Part shown: positions 1-11,950 of the stretch, in pieces
Layout: each line of letters opens with the position of its first letter
Position numbering within the stretch: the stretch's first letter is position 1
Source of the DNA: Quercus robur
Lineage: Eukaryota; Streptophyta; Magnoliopsida; Fagales; Fagaceae
Direction: 5' to 3'
Assembly: GCF_932294415.1 (NCBI RefSeq)
Contig: NC_065543.1
Span: forward strand, 43,360,277-43,424,276
DNA: 64,000 nt
Program-made: the position numbers and the translations under genes
The notes under the pieces: generated by a model
The model's database searches: none
Seen by the model: the letters and a program-made list of their open reading frames with translations, nothing else
What the model was told of the DNA's origin: nothing

Positions 1-861
1 TATTTTTGTTGGACTAAATTATTGTTATTATTATTATTATTTTTTAAGTATATGATTATCAAAGCCGCCACTGATTTTTTTTTGGCTGAGAAAAGCCGCC
101 ACTAAATTAATTACAGAAAGAAGAATATGTAGCATTGAGTCATAGGAGGCCATTCAGAGGCATGATTACTGGTCTACTCTTTTGGGAGTTCCTTGTGTAA
201 TTTCAGTCAAAGGCCATGAGGAATCATAACGAGCTCTTTGATTTTTGGAGCAATAATTGCCATAGACAATGAAACAATGATCCGAACTGCGAAGGACTAG
301 TGGATGCATGGATTTGAATCCGGTGGATATTGCATCCGGTGCAATTACTCTCATGTAAATTTTTACCATTCTTAACTTTTAATTTTAATTTTTTAAAAAG
401 CTTTTAACCTTTTACATTTAACGTTTAGATTGAAAGTTGAAAAAGTTACTTTTTCAACTTTCAAATCTCAATTATTTATTACTATTGCATCAGGTGAAAT
501 AGTAATGGAGGGTTCCACCTGATCTCATTCCATGATTCATGATTCTGCTTTCTCTCTCACAGTGGCAATTCGAACTAAAGGAACTGTTGAACTGATCAAC
601 TGTGTCTGACGCTGAACTCACCTAGTCAAGTCAAGTAGTCAACAATTCCCTAAACCTTTCGGTGACTAGTATATGCACCGTGCATGCATGGTCTTTTTTC
701 TTCTTTTAAACCCAGTTTTCTGGAATTTCCTTGATACCAAACAATACTTAACGCCATCATTGTGTATGAATAGTTTTTCCATTCCCCTCATAATGGGATT
801 GAGAAATTTTATGCTAAACTGATTGGGAGATAAAACTTTTCCTTTTTAGTGGGCTTTATAA
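1..861. other. AT-rich spacer, no gene recognised
   Basis: I see no coding region that I can support. A 67-codon open frame on the minus strand (166-369) has no recognisable domain. A small poly(T)-containing insertion lies at 61-103 and is listed separately. Confidence 0.5.
61..103 (-). repeat. Micro-retroposon: poly(A) tail insertion with 12-bp target duplication
   Basis: The 12-mer AAAGCCGCCACT occurs at 61-72 and again at 92-103. Between the copies lie 19 bases, mostly T, that read on the minus strand as a few bases plus an A-run. This is what extreme 5' truncation of a LINE- or SINE-driven insertion would leave. The inference rests on structure only. Confidence 0.5.
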
Positions 862-1138
862 GAGTATTCATATCTGAACTTTTAAAAAATACCTATTTTA
901 TATTTTAAAAGATATTTTATTTATTTTACTAATTCATTTTATAATATATTAAACATTTTATTTCTTATTTTTACATAAAATTTAATAAAATAATATAAAA
1001 CTTAGAAATAATAAGCAGAGGAAGGAAAAATTGAGAAAAAAAATAATAATAAAATAAGAAAAATAGCTGCTAAAATAAGGTTGTACTTATACAACCTTTA
1101 TGTAGCTTGTGGCTAAAAATTTTTAGCTATGGACACTC
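862..1138. mobile_element. PIF/Harbinger-like MITE cut by the duplication breakpoint
   Basis: The ends are inverted: GAGTATTCATA at the left and TATGGACACTC at the right (GAGTGTCCATA on the other strand). The left flank is TAA and the right flank is CAA, consistent with an eroded 3-bp TAA target duplication. The left edge of the tandem duplication (about 1121) falls inside its last 18 bases, and unit 2 keeps only that tail at 10255. Confidence 0.5.
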
Positions 1139-2017
1139 CAATATATAGATTTTTTTGTGCTTGGATGTTTAGAAATAAATGTTAATGCTCTAATGACATG
1201 TTGGTAACTTCATTTAAAAATTGTGTAAATAACCAAATATAACTACAAACCTTCTTATTAAGAATGTATATTTAAATAGATCAAGATCTTCTAGAGTTTT
1301 TAGGATATTCTGTCATACTTTATTGTATAGAGTTCCTTAAAATGATGACATTTTCTTTATAATATAAAAAATTAAATTTAAAAAAAAAAGAAAAGAAAAA
1401 AAGAAAAGAAGAAGCTAAGATGTTGTCATAGTACCTGTTAGGATTCAACTAAATGTGGCGTTTATGTTTTGCGTTTTCAAATTTTTTTTTCCCTGTGCGT
1501 GAACAGTAATATCACATGATTTTACTGTGCAAGAGACAAAAACACTATTTATGTACTGTTCACAGGTCCCACAATACTATTTATACATTTAAAAATTATT
1601 TTGTTACAGTATTTTCAGTTTTCAATTTCAACAAAAATAAATTCAATCCAAATGAACCCTATGATGCCGTTTCTATCCGTCTGTACCATAAACAACAAAA
1701 TGGGTTGAATCAAAAGCTGCAGCCTGCAATCAAAAGATCGCACATGTCTTGTCCTTTGATTTCTTATTTTCTTTTTTTTTTTCCTTCTCATAAAGAGAAG
1801 TTCAGATCCAATAACATCATGATAAACCAATACCAAAACAAACATCTTCATTCAAAGAGTTTAAAACGTACGTTTTGAACAACTTATTTAATTTTTTGTC
1901 GAAATTTTTTTATTGGAAGTGTGCTTAAATACTTATATCTTATAAAAAAAAAATTTAAAAGTAAAAAAAGTGAGGTTTTAAAAAGTTGTACTTAAAAGAT
2001 AAAAGCTAAAAGCTAAA

Positions 2018-2202
2018 GGATCATGTTAATAAGTGTTCTTAGAACAATTGTTAATTAACTATATTATGAAAGTTTTTAACACCACTTACATGGTAAATAT
2101 AAAAAGTTGTCAGAAAAATTAATTACTTTATCATTTTCCCATAAAATATTCTTAAAAATAATTCCTAAATCAATGCCCTTAGAGCATTTGTTAACGTTTC
2201 TC
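2018..2202. mobile_element. Mutator-type MITE, 185 bp, old copy
   Basis: Long imperfect terminal inverted repeats begin with GGATCATGTTAATAAGTG. The flanks are AAAGCTAAA (2009-2017) and AAAACTAAA (2203-2211), a 9-bp target duplication with one change. The sequence and its exact length match the better-preserved member at 41624-41808. An orthologous copy sits in unit 2 (10893-11073), so it inserted before the segmental duplication. Confidence 0.7.
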
Positions 2203-2240
2203 AAAACTAAAAACTAAAGCTGATGCCAAACATACTCTAA

Positions 2241-2760
2241 AGGCACGTTTGGTAGACTATAATGGAAATTACATAAGAATAGGAATATGTATTACAAGGA
2301 ATATAAGATGTTGTAATGTAATACTTATTACTATTCATTTGTTTGGTGACAATACAATAATAGAATCCTGAAGACAATGGAATGAAAGCATTTTAATTCA
2401 AACTTAAGATATATTTTAGGAAATATCTTCCTCATATAATTATGTTTCCAAAAAAATAATTTTTTTTAAATTTGAAAGAGAGATTAGTTATTTTTTGTGA
2501 TCTTTTTTTTTCATAATTGTTATGTGTATATGGAAAGTTTGTCTATTTGGAAATATATTAATTTTAGAAATTAATACACCTACTAAAGAATAACTATTAC
2601 AACCCTTTTAGAGATGAATAGTTATTCCTCATTTTAAAGAATAATTATTCATAAGAAATGACTATTCCCTATAATAAAAACATAACAAAACTAATGAATA
2701 GCTATATCATAAGAATAACTATTACATTACAGTACCTATTACAATCCACCAAACATACCC
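2241..2760. mobile_element. Tourist-like MITE, 520 bp, unit 1 only
   Basis: The ends are imperfect inverted repeats around CGTTTGGTAGA and TCCACCAAACAT, flanked by TAA (2238-2240 and 2761-2763). Unit 2 has the uninterrupted site at about 11109. This empty site shows a genuine insertion after the segmental duplication. There is no coding capacity. Confidence 0.75.
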
Positions 2761-4848
2761 TAAGTTTCATAAAAATGTAACACAACGTCTTGTTCGACTA
2801 ATTTGAAAATGCAGGAAAAAGACCATTTGACTCGATAAAAACCAATTTCAATGGATAATTAAAAAACATATATAAATGGGAAAATTTTAATGGATCACAT
2901 AAGAGTATTACTTTATATATTTTTAGAAATTTTTTATGGGAAAAGAAAAGATTAATTATCTTCTTTTTTTTACAACTTTTTATATTTATAAAAAAAAAAG
3001 TGGTATTAAAATTTTCCTAAAATAATTAACTAACAAATGCCCTAAGAACACAACATGACTTGTATATGAGAAATACTAAGACCACATAAAGTTGCACAAC
3101 TTTTATTATAGAGTACTCTAACAACAAAAAGGATCTTAATCTTTTGTGAATCTAGGTGAAAGGCACCCGAATTTGTGTATTTGTAACAAAATCATGTAGG
3201 GTAAAAGTAACAAAAGAAACAAACACATGTATGCAAGTAAATGAATTTCAATTCACCATAAAAATAAAAATAAAAATTTAAAAAAAAAACTCTGAAATCC
3301 ATAAAGATTGCTGGTAAAAATTCTCCCTCACCGACAACAAACTTGCAAATTAAATTCATTTTGACTTATATACTAAACTTATTATTAACTTGTACTGTTG
3401 TACATGTGACCCTTGCACTTTCAAAATAAATTCAGTTTGACTTATTTCTTCTTAGTATAATGAACTTATTAATAACTTGTACATGTGACCTTTACATTTG
3501 ACCAGGTAGCCTTTAGTTTGTGATTAACTTTATAATTGTTCTTTAGTTATCAATATATATATATATATAAAAGCAGAGATCTCATATGGGAGAGCATGAG
3601 GTCCTATCACGTGACACTCTATAAAAATAGTTTTTCATTGGCATCTAGTTCACCTTTTTTGCACTCTTCCTGAAGCACTTTATGAAAACTAACCGTTGGT
3701 CTTCATTCTTCCCCCTTTTTTCCCTTTTTCTCTTCTTCTTGGCCATCATTTAAGGTTTTGTCCATTATCTACTTCTTCTTACCTTTTGGGATTCCCTACA
3801 AATACAATGTTACACCGGTTGCTCTTCCCAATTTGAAGAGTTTTGGTCCTCTCGTTGATAGCCTACCATTTATAGCACATATGAGATTCACTTGACAACC
3901 TACCATTTATAGCACATGTAAGATTCACTTGATAGCCTACCATTTATAGCACATATAAGATTCACTTTCACAAGGAAATATAGACATCTTTTTCAACCGA
4001 TAAGCTTTAGTTCATTTGGAACTTTTTGTGGTTTGTCTTTTGACAAATTAAAAGCATGACCATACTATGAGAAACCATTATATTGTATTTGTTTAAATCT
4101 CCCTAAGAGGAAGGTTTATTGATATAGCCATCAGTTGTCTTTCTTTAATTTTAACTGAAAAAAGGGTACTTTCTCTTTCTTTTCCATAATGTTTAAGATT
4201 ATTTTTGTTGTCATTAACAATTTTTTTTTTCTTCACTAATTTTGCAATTTTGATGCAAAAATGCAATAGAAAAATCTTAATTCCTTGTGCACAAGCAGTT
4301 TGATAGAAGTCTTGAGTGAACTATAGGATTCCTAATACATGTGGTAGAGTCATGGTTCCTACTTTTATGCTAATGGAGCTTGAGACTGTTCTTCAAACTT
4401 AGTTACTAACATTTTTCTTGAATTGGGAATTATAGATCATAGAATGTTTTGATTGATTGTTGAACAATTGGAGAATGTTATTTGAAAGATGAGGTGGTAG
4501 ATGATTCATAGATTTCAAGTTTTATTAGTAGGCAACTAAGACTAGCACAAATGTTTACTTCAAAGAAAGAAGAAATTAGAGGGACATGATGAGATTTCAT
4601 TTCCAACTTATCAAAATATCTAATGGAACTCTCATTGTTACGTGTCTTGCATGCGTTTTATCAGCTTCATCCTACGGCCTTGAATATCACTTGCGGATTT
4701 TTCTCAATCACATTCTGTCATTTAACTATATATAGAATTAGAACTTTCTAATATAGCAGGTTACAATATCATTCGTGTATCACTTGGGCCCTTCAACTAA
4801 TTATTATTAATTATGCCCATGCCATACACAAATATTGATAAGTAAAAT

Positions 4849-5649
4849 TGTGGGAGGGAAAAGCCCAAAGAAGGAAGATCATCAAATGGGTTCAACCCAA
4901 GGAGCAATTGGGCCTAACTATTCATCAAATTAGGCCCAGCACAATCAGGATGGTCCAGTCAGTGAAACCAAGGAAAGCGGCTCACCCAAGGGGCAGACAC
5001 TCCTTGGGAGACTGAAGACAAACTACCAAGGCCATAGGGTCGAAGGCCGAGGAAGGAGTAAAGACGTGCAAGCAATGGGAGGAGGAAGCTTCTAGATAAA
5101 GCACCCATCATCTCCATATTTAATGCATGGTACGAATTCAGTCTACCGCATTAATGACAGAATGACCCCTGAACAATGCCCCCATAACCTGCATCCTACT
5201 CTACCACCACTAGCAATGCAATGATGGGACAAATATCCAAGGAAAAATTAACGATCATCCAAGTGGAGGTCTCGAATGCAATCTCAACAACTGTACACAG
5301 GAAGGAAGATCCTCTTGAAAGGGGGGATCAAGAGAGATAAAAGGAGGTAGAAATAGAAAAGAGCAAGGGAAATTAAGAACTTTGTAATCAAGAAGTGTAT
5401 ATCCCAAAGAACTATTACTCCTTGGATAGCCCGAGAGAGAACTTAAATAAGAATCTTTATCTTTCTTTCTATTATTCTCTACTTAAACTATTGTCTTAGT
5501 CAATTTTCTTTCTTTAAATTACCAAGAGAAGCTATTAAGGCTTGAAGGGTTGGCCTTTATAATCCACCACTTCAAATTAATTGTATTGGGCCTCCATTCC
5601 AGCCCATTCTTATCTAGATTGGGCCAAATCGTTTGTTTTGCCCCATACA
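4849..5649 (+). mobile_element. Solo LTR, 801 bp, TSD AAAAT
   Basis: The element begins TGTGGGAGG and ends CCCCATACA, flanked on both sides by AAAAT (4844-4848 and 5650-5654). There is no internal retrotransposon sequence, so it is a solo LTR left by LTR-LTR recombination. It shares a GATGGGACAA-type motif and a late CTTATC...GGGCC region with the other LTRs of the window. The same insertion with the same TSD occurs in unit 2. Confidence 0.8.
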
Positions 5650-5740
5650 AAAATAAATAAAACATTGTTGTTGAAACTTTTTCTTGAGGAAGCATTAATT
5701 TTATTTTATTTTAGGAAACATTAACTAAGACCGTATTATT

Positions 5741-5897
5741 TTTTTTAGAGAGTTTTAACTCATGACTTCTGCTCCTAATAATAACTATTTATTATCAGAC
5801 CAAGACACTAATTGGCTTTTGGTGTAGGCGAGAATTGAACCACAAATCTCTTATTCAACCATTAGAGACTTTACCAGTTAAGCTAACTGAAACCCAC
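5741..5897 (-). mobile_element. tRNA-derived SINE, full length, 17-bp TSD
   Basis: On the minus strand the element starts TGGGTTTCAGTTAGCTTAAC. It carries a pol III A box (TTAGCTTAACTGGTAAAG) and a B box (GGTTCAATTCTC) and ends in an A-rich tail. It is flanked by ACTAAGACC(G/A)TATTATT at 5724-5740 and 5898-5914. At least eight relatives occur in the window. It is shared with unit 2. Confidence 0.85.
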
Positions 5898-6277
5898 ACT
5901 AAGACCATATTATTAAATCATAACTATAATAAACAACAAACTACATTATAAAATACGGTGGGTCCGATTGCCTTGGTCCTAAGGGGAACATAATAATCCC
6001 TCAAAATCAAGGTGAGCTATTGGAAACTGGCTTAAATTTGAAGACAATAACACAAAAGCTTGTTGACAAATGACACTTAGTAAAAAAATTTAAAGTTTCA
6101 AAATTAAGAGTATTCTAAAAATATTATTAATGGTTATAAAAAAAAATATTATTATGAGCCTATTGTATTGTAGGAATATGAAAACATATCAAATTTGGAT
6201 CATATCTTGAAAGAAATCAAGTTGCACCTTAAAGATTTTGAGGAATGTTCTGTCGAATAGATCCCCTAAAATATTAA

Positions 6278-6778
6278 GACTTTCTCCAATAGATTCTCAA
6301 AAACCATATTTGGAGAGCAAAAAAAAAAAAAAAAAAATCCAACAACCTCTCCAAATTGTAAAAATAGAAATAAAATAAATTAGCTAAAATACTTTCCACA
6401 CATTGAGAGTTATTGTTGTTTTTCCAAATGAATTTTAATGACAAAAATATTCAACTCCCTCTCTCCATTAATTAAAATATTCAATCTCTCTCTCTCTTTT
6501 TTTGTGCACATTAAGAATAAAGAGGGGTTCAATTCTTGTTTACACCAAAAACCAATTGATGTCTTAGTCTGATGATAAAGAACTATCATCAGGAACGGAC
6601 TTTATAGGTTGAAACTCTCTCTAAAAAAAGTGTAAGAAATAATAATAAAAATAATAATATTTAAATATGATTGAGACCGAATAAAGAGTCTGTTGAAAAA
6701 TGTATTTAAAAAAATAGGTAGGTAAAACTATTTGCTTTTCAAATAGTGAGAAAATTTGGCTAAGCTGTTGGGATGCTT
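6278..6778. mobile_element. PIF/Harbinger-like MITE, 501 bp
   Basis: Eroded inverted ends are flanked by TAA (6275-6277 and 6779-6781). The unit-2 copy (14751-15252) keeps cleaner ends, GAGTATCT and AGATGCTC. The element contains a 5'-truncated SINE. It is present in both units, so it is older than the duplication. Confidence 0.7.
6521..6632 (+). mobile_element. 5'-truncated SINE nested in a MITE
   Basis: The element starts near its B box (GGTTCAATTC), runs through the family's conserved body (ACACCAAAAACCAATTGATG and following) and ends in an A-run. The flanks TAAGAATAA and TAAGAAATAA look like a target duplication. It is shared with unit 2 at 14992-15108. Confidence 0.7.
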
Positions 6779-6838
6779 TAAGCTGCTAATTGTATCACAA
6801 AAACGGTTTGTATTATTTTTTATGAAAATGTATGATTA

Positions 6839-7906
6839 GAGCATCACAATAGGCTGGCTATCTCTAAATTTTGGAAAGAAAAGCCATTGTTCACCCCAAA
6901 AAACACCTCCAACAACCTCTATAACACCAAAAAAATATTTAGATTTACTACAGTAGCTCTCCTGGCCTGGAGAGCACTGTAGCAATCACTGTAGCGTATC
7001 TAAAGAATATGTCCCCTTAAAATAATACCGGTTGAATTAAAAAAAGACTTTTTTCTCTTTCCTCCATTTCTATTTCTTCTGCACTCCCTCTCTTTCTTGC
7101 TTCTCTTTAGAAAAATCTCTCTCTTTGCTTCTCATCAAAAAACAACGGTGAAGCACAAAATTGATGGAGCTCCAATCAAAATACAAACTCAAATCACAAT
7201 TTTAAAACTAATCAAATTAGAACCAAAAAAAAAAAAAGGAGCAAAGCTAACCCATCTGAGCCTCGGTGGGAGGAGGACATGCAGTGGTGCTTCTTGAATG
7301 GTCTAGAGTAGACGTAGTGTTAGAGAAGAAAAGAAAAAAGAAAAGTGAAGATAAGAGGATAGAGCTCCAGACGAAGTGCTATAGATAAAAAGGAAAAAGG
7401 TAAAGTGAAGATAGAGATAATGGAAAGATGTGAAGGAGAAAAAAAAAAGGAAAAAAGAAAAAGAAAAGAAATGTGTGGATGAAAAAAAAAAAAAAAAAGA
7501 TAAGGGAAAAATAAAATAAAGAATAAGAAATTAAAATTGAGAAATGCTATTACAATATTTTCACAATAATTCTTAAGTGGTGGGTTGTTATTAACTAATA
7601 TTGATGAAAAAAAATATTTAAGTAATGTGTTCAAATTAAAATCAGTAATAACTTATCATATATAATTTATTGTGAAAATATTGTAAAATGTTAAGAATGT
7701 AGCACTTCTCATTAAAATTAGATGAATGAAAGAAAATTGAAAAAGAAATATTAAAGAAAGAATGAAGAAATAATATTTAAATGGAATAGAGAAAAGGATA
7801 GAGAGTCTGTTTGAAAGTGTAGTTAAAAAAGTAAGTAGGCAAAAGGTAAAATGAACTATTCACTCTCCAAACATGCAAAAATTTGAAGAGGCTGCTGGTG
7901 ATGCTC
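6839..7906. mobile_element. PIF/Harbinger-like MITE, 1,068 bp, unit 1 only
   Basis: The ends are GAGCATCAC and GTGATGCTC, flanked by TTA at 6836-6838 and 7907-7909. Unit 2 has the empty site at about 15314 (TTAGATGATA). A second MITE (7539-7710) is nested within it. The open frames inside are low-complexity purine or pyrimidine tracts and do not look coding. Confidence 0.8.
7539..7710. mobile_element. Mutator-type MITE, 172 bp, nested, exact 9-bp TSD
   Basis: ATTAAAATT flanks it on both sides (7530-7538 and 7711-7719). The ends are GAGAAATGCTA and TAGCACTTCTC, with matching inner blocks ACAATATTTTCACAATAA and its complement. A 9-bp TSD is the Mutator signature. A relative lies at 61070-61249. 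Confidence 0.8.
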
Positions 7907-7918
7907 TTAGATGATATA

Positions 7919-8358
7919 TCTATACTATTATTTAAGAGGCTTCTTCTGTTTGGATTCATCATTTTTTAGTTCAAAAATGCCCCTACACCCCTGTATTTAA
8001 GTAAAGACAAGACTAAACGATAATCTGGTAAAAATGCAACTCTAATTTCTACTAAAATATTACCTAAAAAATTGGATTACTCTCCTGTTAATTTTCAAAT
8101 TACTTTATCTATTTATATATTAGATTCACAAAATAGAAATTATATATATAATAAAAACATAGAGTTTTTTTTTTTTTTTTGCTAAAGAAAATCACCCTCT
8201 TGTTAATTTTCAAATTACTTTATCAACTTATAAATTAGATTCACAAAATAAAAATTATTATATATAATAAAAACATAGAGTTTTTCTTTCTTTCTTTTTT
8301 TGGCTAAAAAAAACTCTCATCGTACGTCGCACGTACAAAGTGCGTGTGATGAGACTAG
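7919..8358 (+). mobile_element. Non-autonomous Helitron, 440 bp, unit 1 only
   Basis: The 5' end is TCTATACTATTA, directly after an A. The 3' end is CTAG, directly before a T, as expected for insertion between A and T without target duplication. A short hairpin (CGCAC/GTGCG around GTACAAA) lies about 10 bases before CTAG. Internally a block of about 115 bp is tandemly repeated. No Rep or helicase is encoded. Unit 2 lacks it. Confidence 0.75.
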
Positions 8359-8454
8359 TATATAATAACTAAAATGCATAAAAGAGCACTATATATATTG
8401 ACATAGTCTACGTCTAATAATATAACATAAGTAGTTATGGTAACTATTGAATTT

Positions 8455-8468
<14 letters not shown>

Positions 8469-8504
<36 letters not shown>
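8469..8504. repeat. (AT)n microsatellite
   Basis: This is a pure AT dinucleotide run that follows an A-run. The matching position in unit 2 lacks it. Confidence 0.9.
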
Positions 8505-8508
<4 letters not shown>

Positions 8509-10167
8509 TCTTATAAGTACAATATAAAACGTAATGGACCCAACTGAAGTCGGGCCTATCTAACAATAAAAAAAATTAAAAAAAAAAGTTTTCTGAAGGT
8601 CCATAACTGACCTTTGATTGGGCCAGATTCTGATAGGTCCAGGCTACAGCCTCAAATCCTAGTTTGATAAAAAGGCCCACATTTAGTCCCAGCTTGCCCA
8701 TCAGAGCCCACGTTTAATCTTATGAAGAAAGAAACTAAACCATTAGTCCATTACTGAATCTAGCCAGGTAACCCAAAACAACATTGCAAAATTAACTTTG
8801 GATATGTGCATGAGAGAGAAAGACAGCTCTTTTTTCTCTGTCTAAAAAAGGGAAAGTATTTATTTGTATTACATCAACAAACAATTTAATTTATATTCAA
8901 TGAAAATTGAAGTACCATATCGGTATAAACCAATAAATTACTGGCACATATTAAGTTATTTTAGTGAAAATTAAAGTATAACATATTGGTTTTTCTTTTT
9001 TTGGTGTATTAAAGGATTGAAGAGTCAAACCCTAAACGTTATCATTGCTGATGTCAGAAGATGTCAACTAAACCAATATGTTATTGGCACATATCAAGTT
9101 ATTTCAAATACATATTAAGCAACCGAAAGGTTGTTTTGTAATAATCTCAATGCATGTTACGTGTAACTTTTATTTAATGCATATCTTGTTTGTTAGAAAC
9201 TTTCTTTAATGCAACCTGGTTTATCAAAAAGAAACCATTAAAGGTGTATAATTGTCACTGCAAGTTAATAATTAAAACTCATTTGGATAGAAAGAAATAT
9301 TAAATACATGAGAGATGGTTTCTATAAGTATATAGTCATGGCTCCATCAACACAACATGCAATATTGCAATTCTATTTTTCCTATTTTTGGTTTGGTTAA
9401 TCCAAACTAGGGTTGAGAGATATGCAGTCAATGGAAGAAGCAGATGAAGCACTTGAAATTGGGAAGTGTGGTGTTGCAAAGTGCAAATAATTGGTAGATT
9501 TTACATTTTTTTCCCCCTATTAAACAAAGACGTGCTAAAAATTGATTTTACAAAGGTTGTGGCTGAAAACAAAAGCATTTTGTGCCAAGTACATTTATAG
9601 TACATACAAAAAGATGAGAACGAAGAACTAAGAACAGGTTCATCTTTAGCTCCAATGATAAATGAGTTGTCACAAAATAGATCAATTTTGTTTTCACATT
9701 CAGATTCAACTCTTTTTTTTTTCCTTTTTCTCTTATGCCTTTTTGTTGAATGGTATGGTTTTTTTTTTTTTTAATTTATAATTTAGAAAAAAAGTTTCAA
9801 CCTATAATATAAAGCAGATTATCTTACAAATATGGGACTTTGAATACTTTTCTACCAAAAAAACATTCACAACATGTTAAACCACAAGTAAACAATTACC
9901 AGCACAGAAACCAACAAGTCATCCAAAAAGTCAATTCCATTTTCTTTAAAGTCTAAAGACAAAAAAAACTAGAAAATATAACTAAAAAAAAAACCTAGTT
10001 AAATTTAAATCCTCATAAATGATCCTTATCACTTATCAGATTCTTTCTTTTTTCCCAATCAAATAGTTTTTACTGTTCTATATTTTCTGATTAATCCCAA
10101 ATTAATCAAAATCATCAAACCATAAATTTTTTTTTTTAATTAGCCGCCACAGAATATTTCCCAAATT

Positions 10168-10174
10168 TATAAAA
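10168..10174 (+). promoter_or_regulatory. Duplicated copy of the DDR4 TATA region
   Basis: The motif TATAAAA sits in a context almost identical to 18340-18400, just upstream of DDR4 (for example, CCAAATTTATAAAACCCAG). It lies at the end of duplication unit 1, so the DDR4 core promoter exists twice, 8.2 kb apart. Whether this copy fires is unknown. Confidence 0.5.
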
Positions 10175-10892
10175 CCCAGATTCAAAAAACAAATTTACCT
10201 AATGACCCAAAAGTTAAAAAATAAAAAACCCAAAATTTTTTTTAACCAAAATTATTTTAGCTGTGGACACTCGGTTGTATAGATTTTTTTGTGTTTGGAT
10301 GTTTAGAAATAAATGTTAATGCTCTAATGACATGTTGGTAACTTCATTTAAAAATTGTGTAAATAACTAAATATAACTACAAACCTTCTTATTAAGAATG
10401 TATATGCAAATAGATCAAGATCCTATCTAGAGTTCTTAGGATATTCTGTCATATTCTATTGTATAGAGCACTTTAAAATAATGACATTTTCTTTATAATA
10501 TAAAAAATTAAAATAAAAAAAAGCTAAGATGTTGTTATAGTGCCATTTCTATCCGCCTGTACCACAAACAACAAAATGGTTTAATCAAAAGCTGCAGCCT
10601 GCAATCAAAAGATGGCACATGTGTTGCCCTTTGATTTTTTTTTTTTTTTTTTTGCCCCTTCTCAAAAGAGAAGTTCAGATCCAATAAAATCATGATAAAC
10701 CAATACCAAAACAAATAATATCTTCATTCAAAGAGTTTAAATGTACTGCTGGAACAACTTCTCTAATTTTGTCAAAATCTTTTTGCTGAAAGTATTTTTA
10801 AATATACTTGTATCTTAGAAAAAGTTAAAAAAAAAATGAAAAACATGAGGTTTTAAAAAGTTGTACGTAAGAGATAAAAGCTAAAAGCTAAA

Positions 10893-11073
10893 GGGTCATG
10901 ATAACATGTGCCCTTAGGACAATTATTAATAATATTAAGAAAGTTTTTAATATTACCTTTATGGTAAATATAAAAAGCTGTTAGAAAATTTAATTGCTTT
11001 ATCATTTTCCCATAAAATATTCATAAAAATAATTCTTAAATCAATGCCTTTAAGACATTCGTTAATATTTATT
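10893..11073. mobile_element. Mutator-type MITE, unit-2 copy of 2018-2202
   Basis: The element starts GGGTCATGATAACATGTG and is flanked by AAAGCTAAA (10884-10892) and AAAATTAAA (11074-11082). The right terminus is more decayed than in the unit-1 copy. Confidence 0.65.
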
Positions 11074-11905
11074 AAAATTAAAAGCTAAAGCTAATGCCAA
11101 ACAAACTCTAAGTTCCATAAAAAAAATGTAACACAATGTCTTGTTTGACTGATTTGAAAATGCAGAAAAAAGACTATTTGACTTGATAAAAACCAATTTC
11201 AATAGATAATTAAAAAACATATATACATGGGAAAATTTTAATGGATCACATAGGAGTATTAGTTTATATGTTTTTAGAAATTTTTTATGGGAAAAGAAAA
11301 GATTAATTATCATTTTTTTTTTTGCAACTTTTTATATTTCTCAAAAAAGTAATATTAAAACTTTTCTAAAATAATCAACTAACAAATGCCCTAAGACCAC
11401 AGCAGGACTTGTATATGAGAAATGTTAAGACCACATAAAGTTGCACAATTTTTGCTATAGAGTACTCTAACAACAAAAAGGATCTTAATCTTATGTGGAT
11501 CTAGATGAAAGGCTCCGAATTTGTGTATTTGTATTTGTAACAAAATCATGTAGGGTGAAAGTAACAAAAGACACAAACACATGTATGCAAGTAAATGAAT
11601 TTCAATTCACCACAAAAATAAATATAAATTTAAAAAAAAAAAAAAAAAACCTCTAAACATAAAGATTGCTGGTAAAAATTCTCCCTCTCCAACAACAAAC
11701 TTGCAAGTTAAATTCATTTTGACTTATTTCGTCTTAGTATACTAAACTTTTTATTAACTTGTACATGTGACCCTTGCAAAATAAATTCAGTTTGACTTAT
11801 TTCTTCTTAGTATAATAAACTTATTAATAACTTGTACATGTGACCTTTACATTTGACCAGATAGCCTTTAGTTTATGATTAACTTTATAATTGTTCTTTA
11901 GTTAT

Positions 11906-11908
<3 letters not shown>

Positions 11909-11948
<40 letters not shown>
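11909..11948. repeat. (AT)n microsatellite
   Basis: This is an AT run of about 40 bp. The unit-1 counterpart near 3551-3568 is only about half as long, so the repeat has changed length since the duplication. Confidence 0.9.

Positions 11949-11950
<2 letters not shown>

Larger units (their letters stand above)
1121..10254. repeat. Tandem segmental duplication, unit 1
   Basis: Nearly every block of this 9.1-kb stretch recurs in order and orientation in 10255-18462. Paired landmarks are 1131/10263, 2018/10893, 4849/13190, 5741/14077, 6278/14751, 8525/16640, 9350/17525 and 10141/18342. It is longer than unit 2 because it holds unit-1-only insertions at 2241-2760, 6839-7906 and 7919-8358. No intact gene is visible inside. 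The junction at about 10253 joins ...CCAAAATT to ATTTTAGC..., with AAAATT-like microhomology at the parental ends. Confidence 0.9.

Noticed and set aside
5741..5897. tRNA gene
   Set aside because: A and B boxes are present, but there is no cloverleaf or anticodon stem; the A-tail and TSD show a SINE.
7320..7634. 104-codon minus-strand frame rich in Phe and Leu
   Set aside because: Low-complexity purine tract read backwards inside a MITE; no domain.
9400..9490. Possible exon (frame reading SMEEADEALEIGKCGVAK)
   Set aside because: Short, unsupported by splice context, and its unit-2 counterpart (about 17600) does not keep the frame convincingly.
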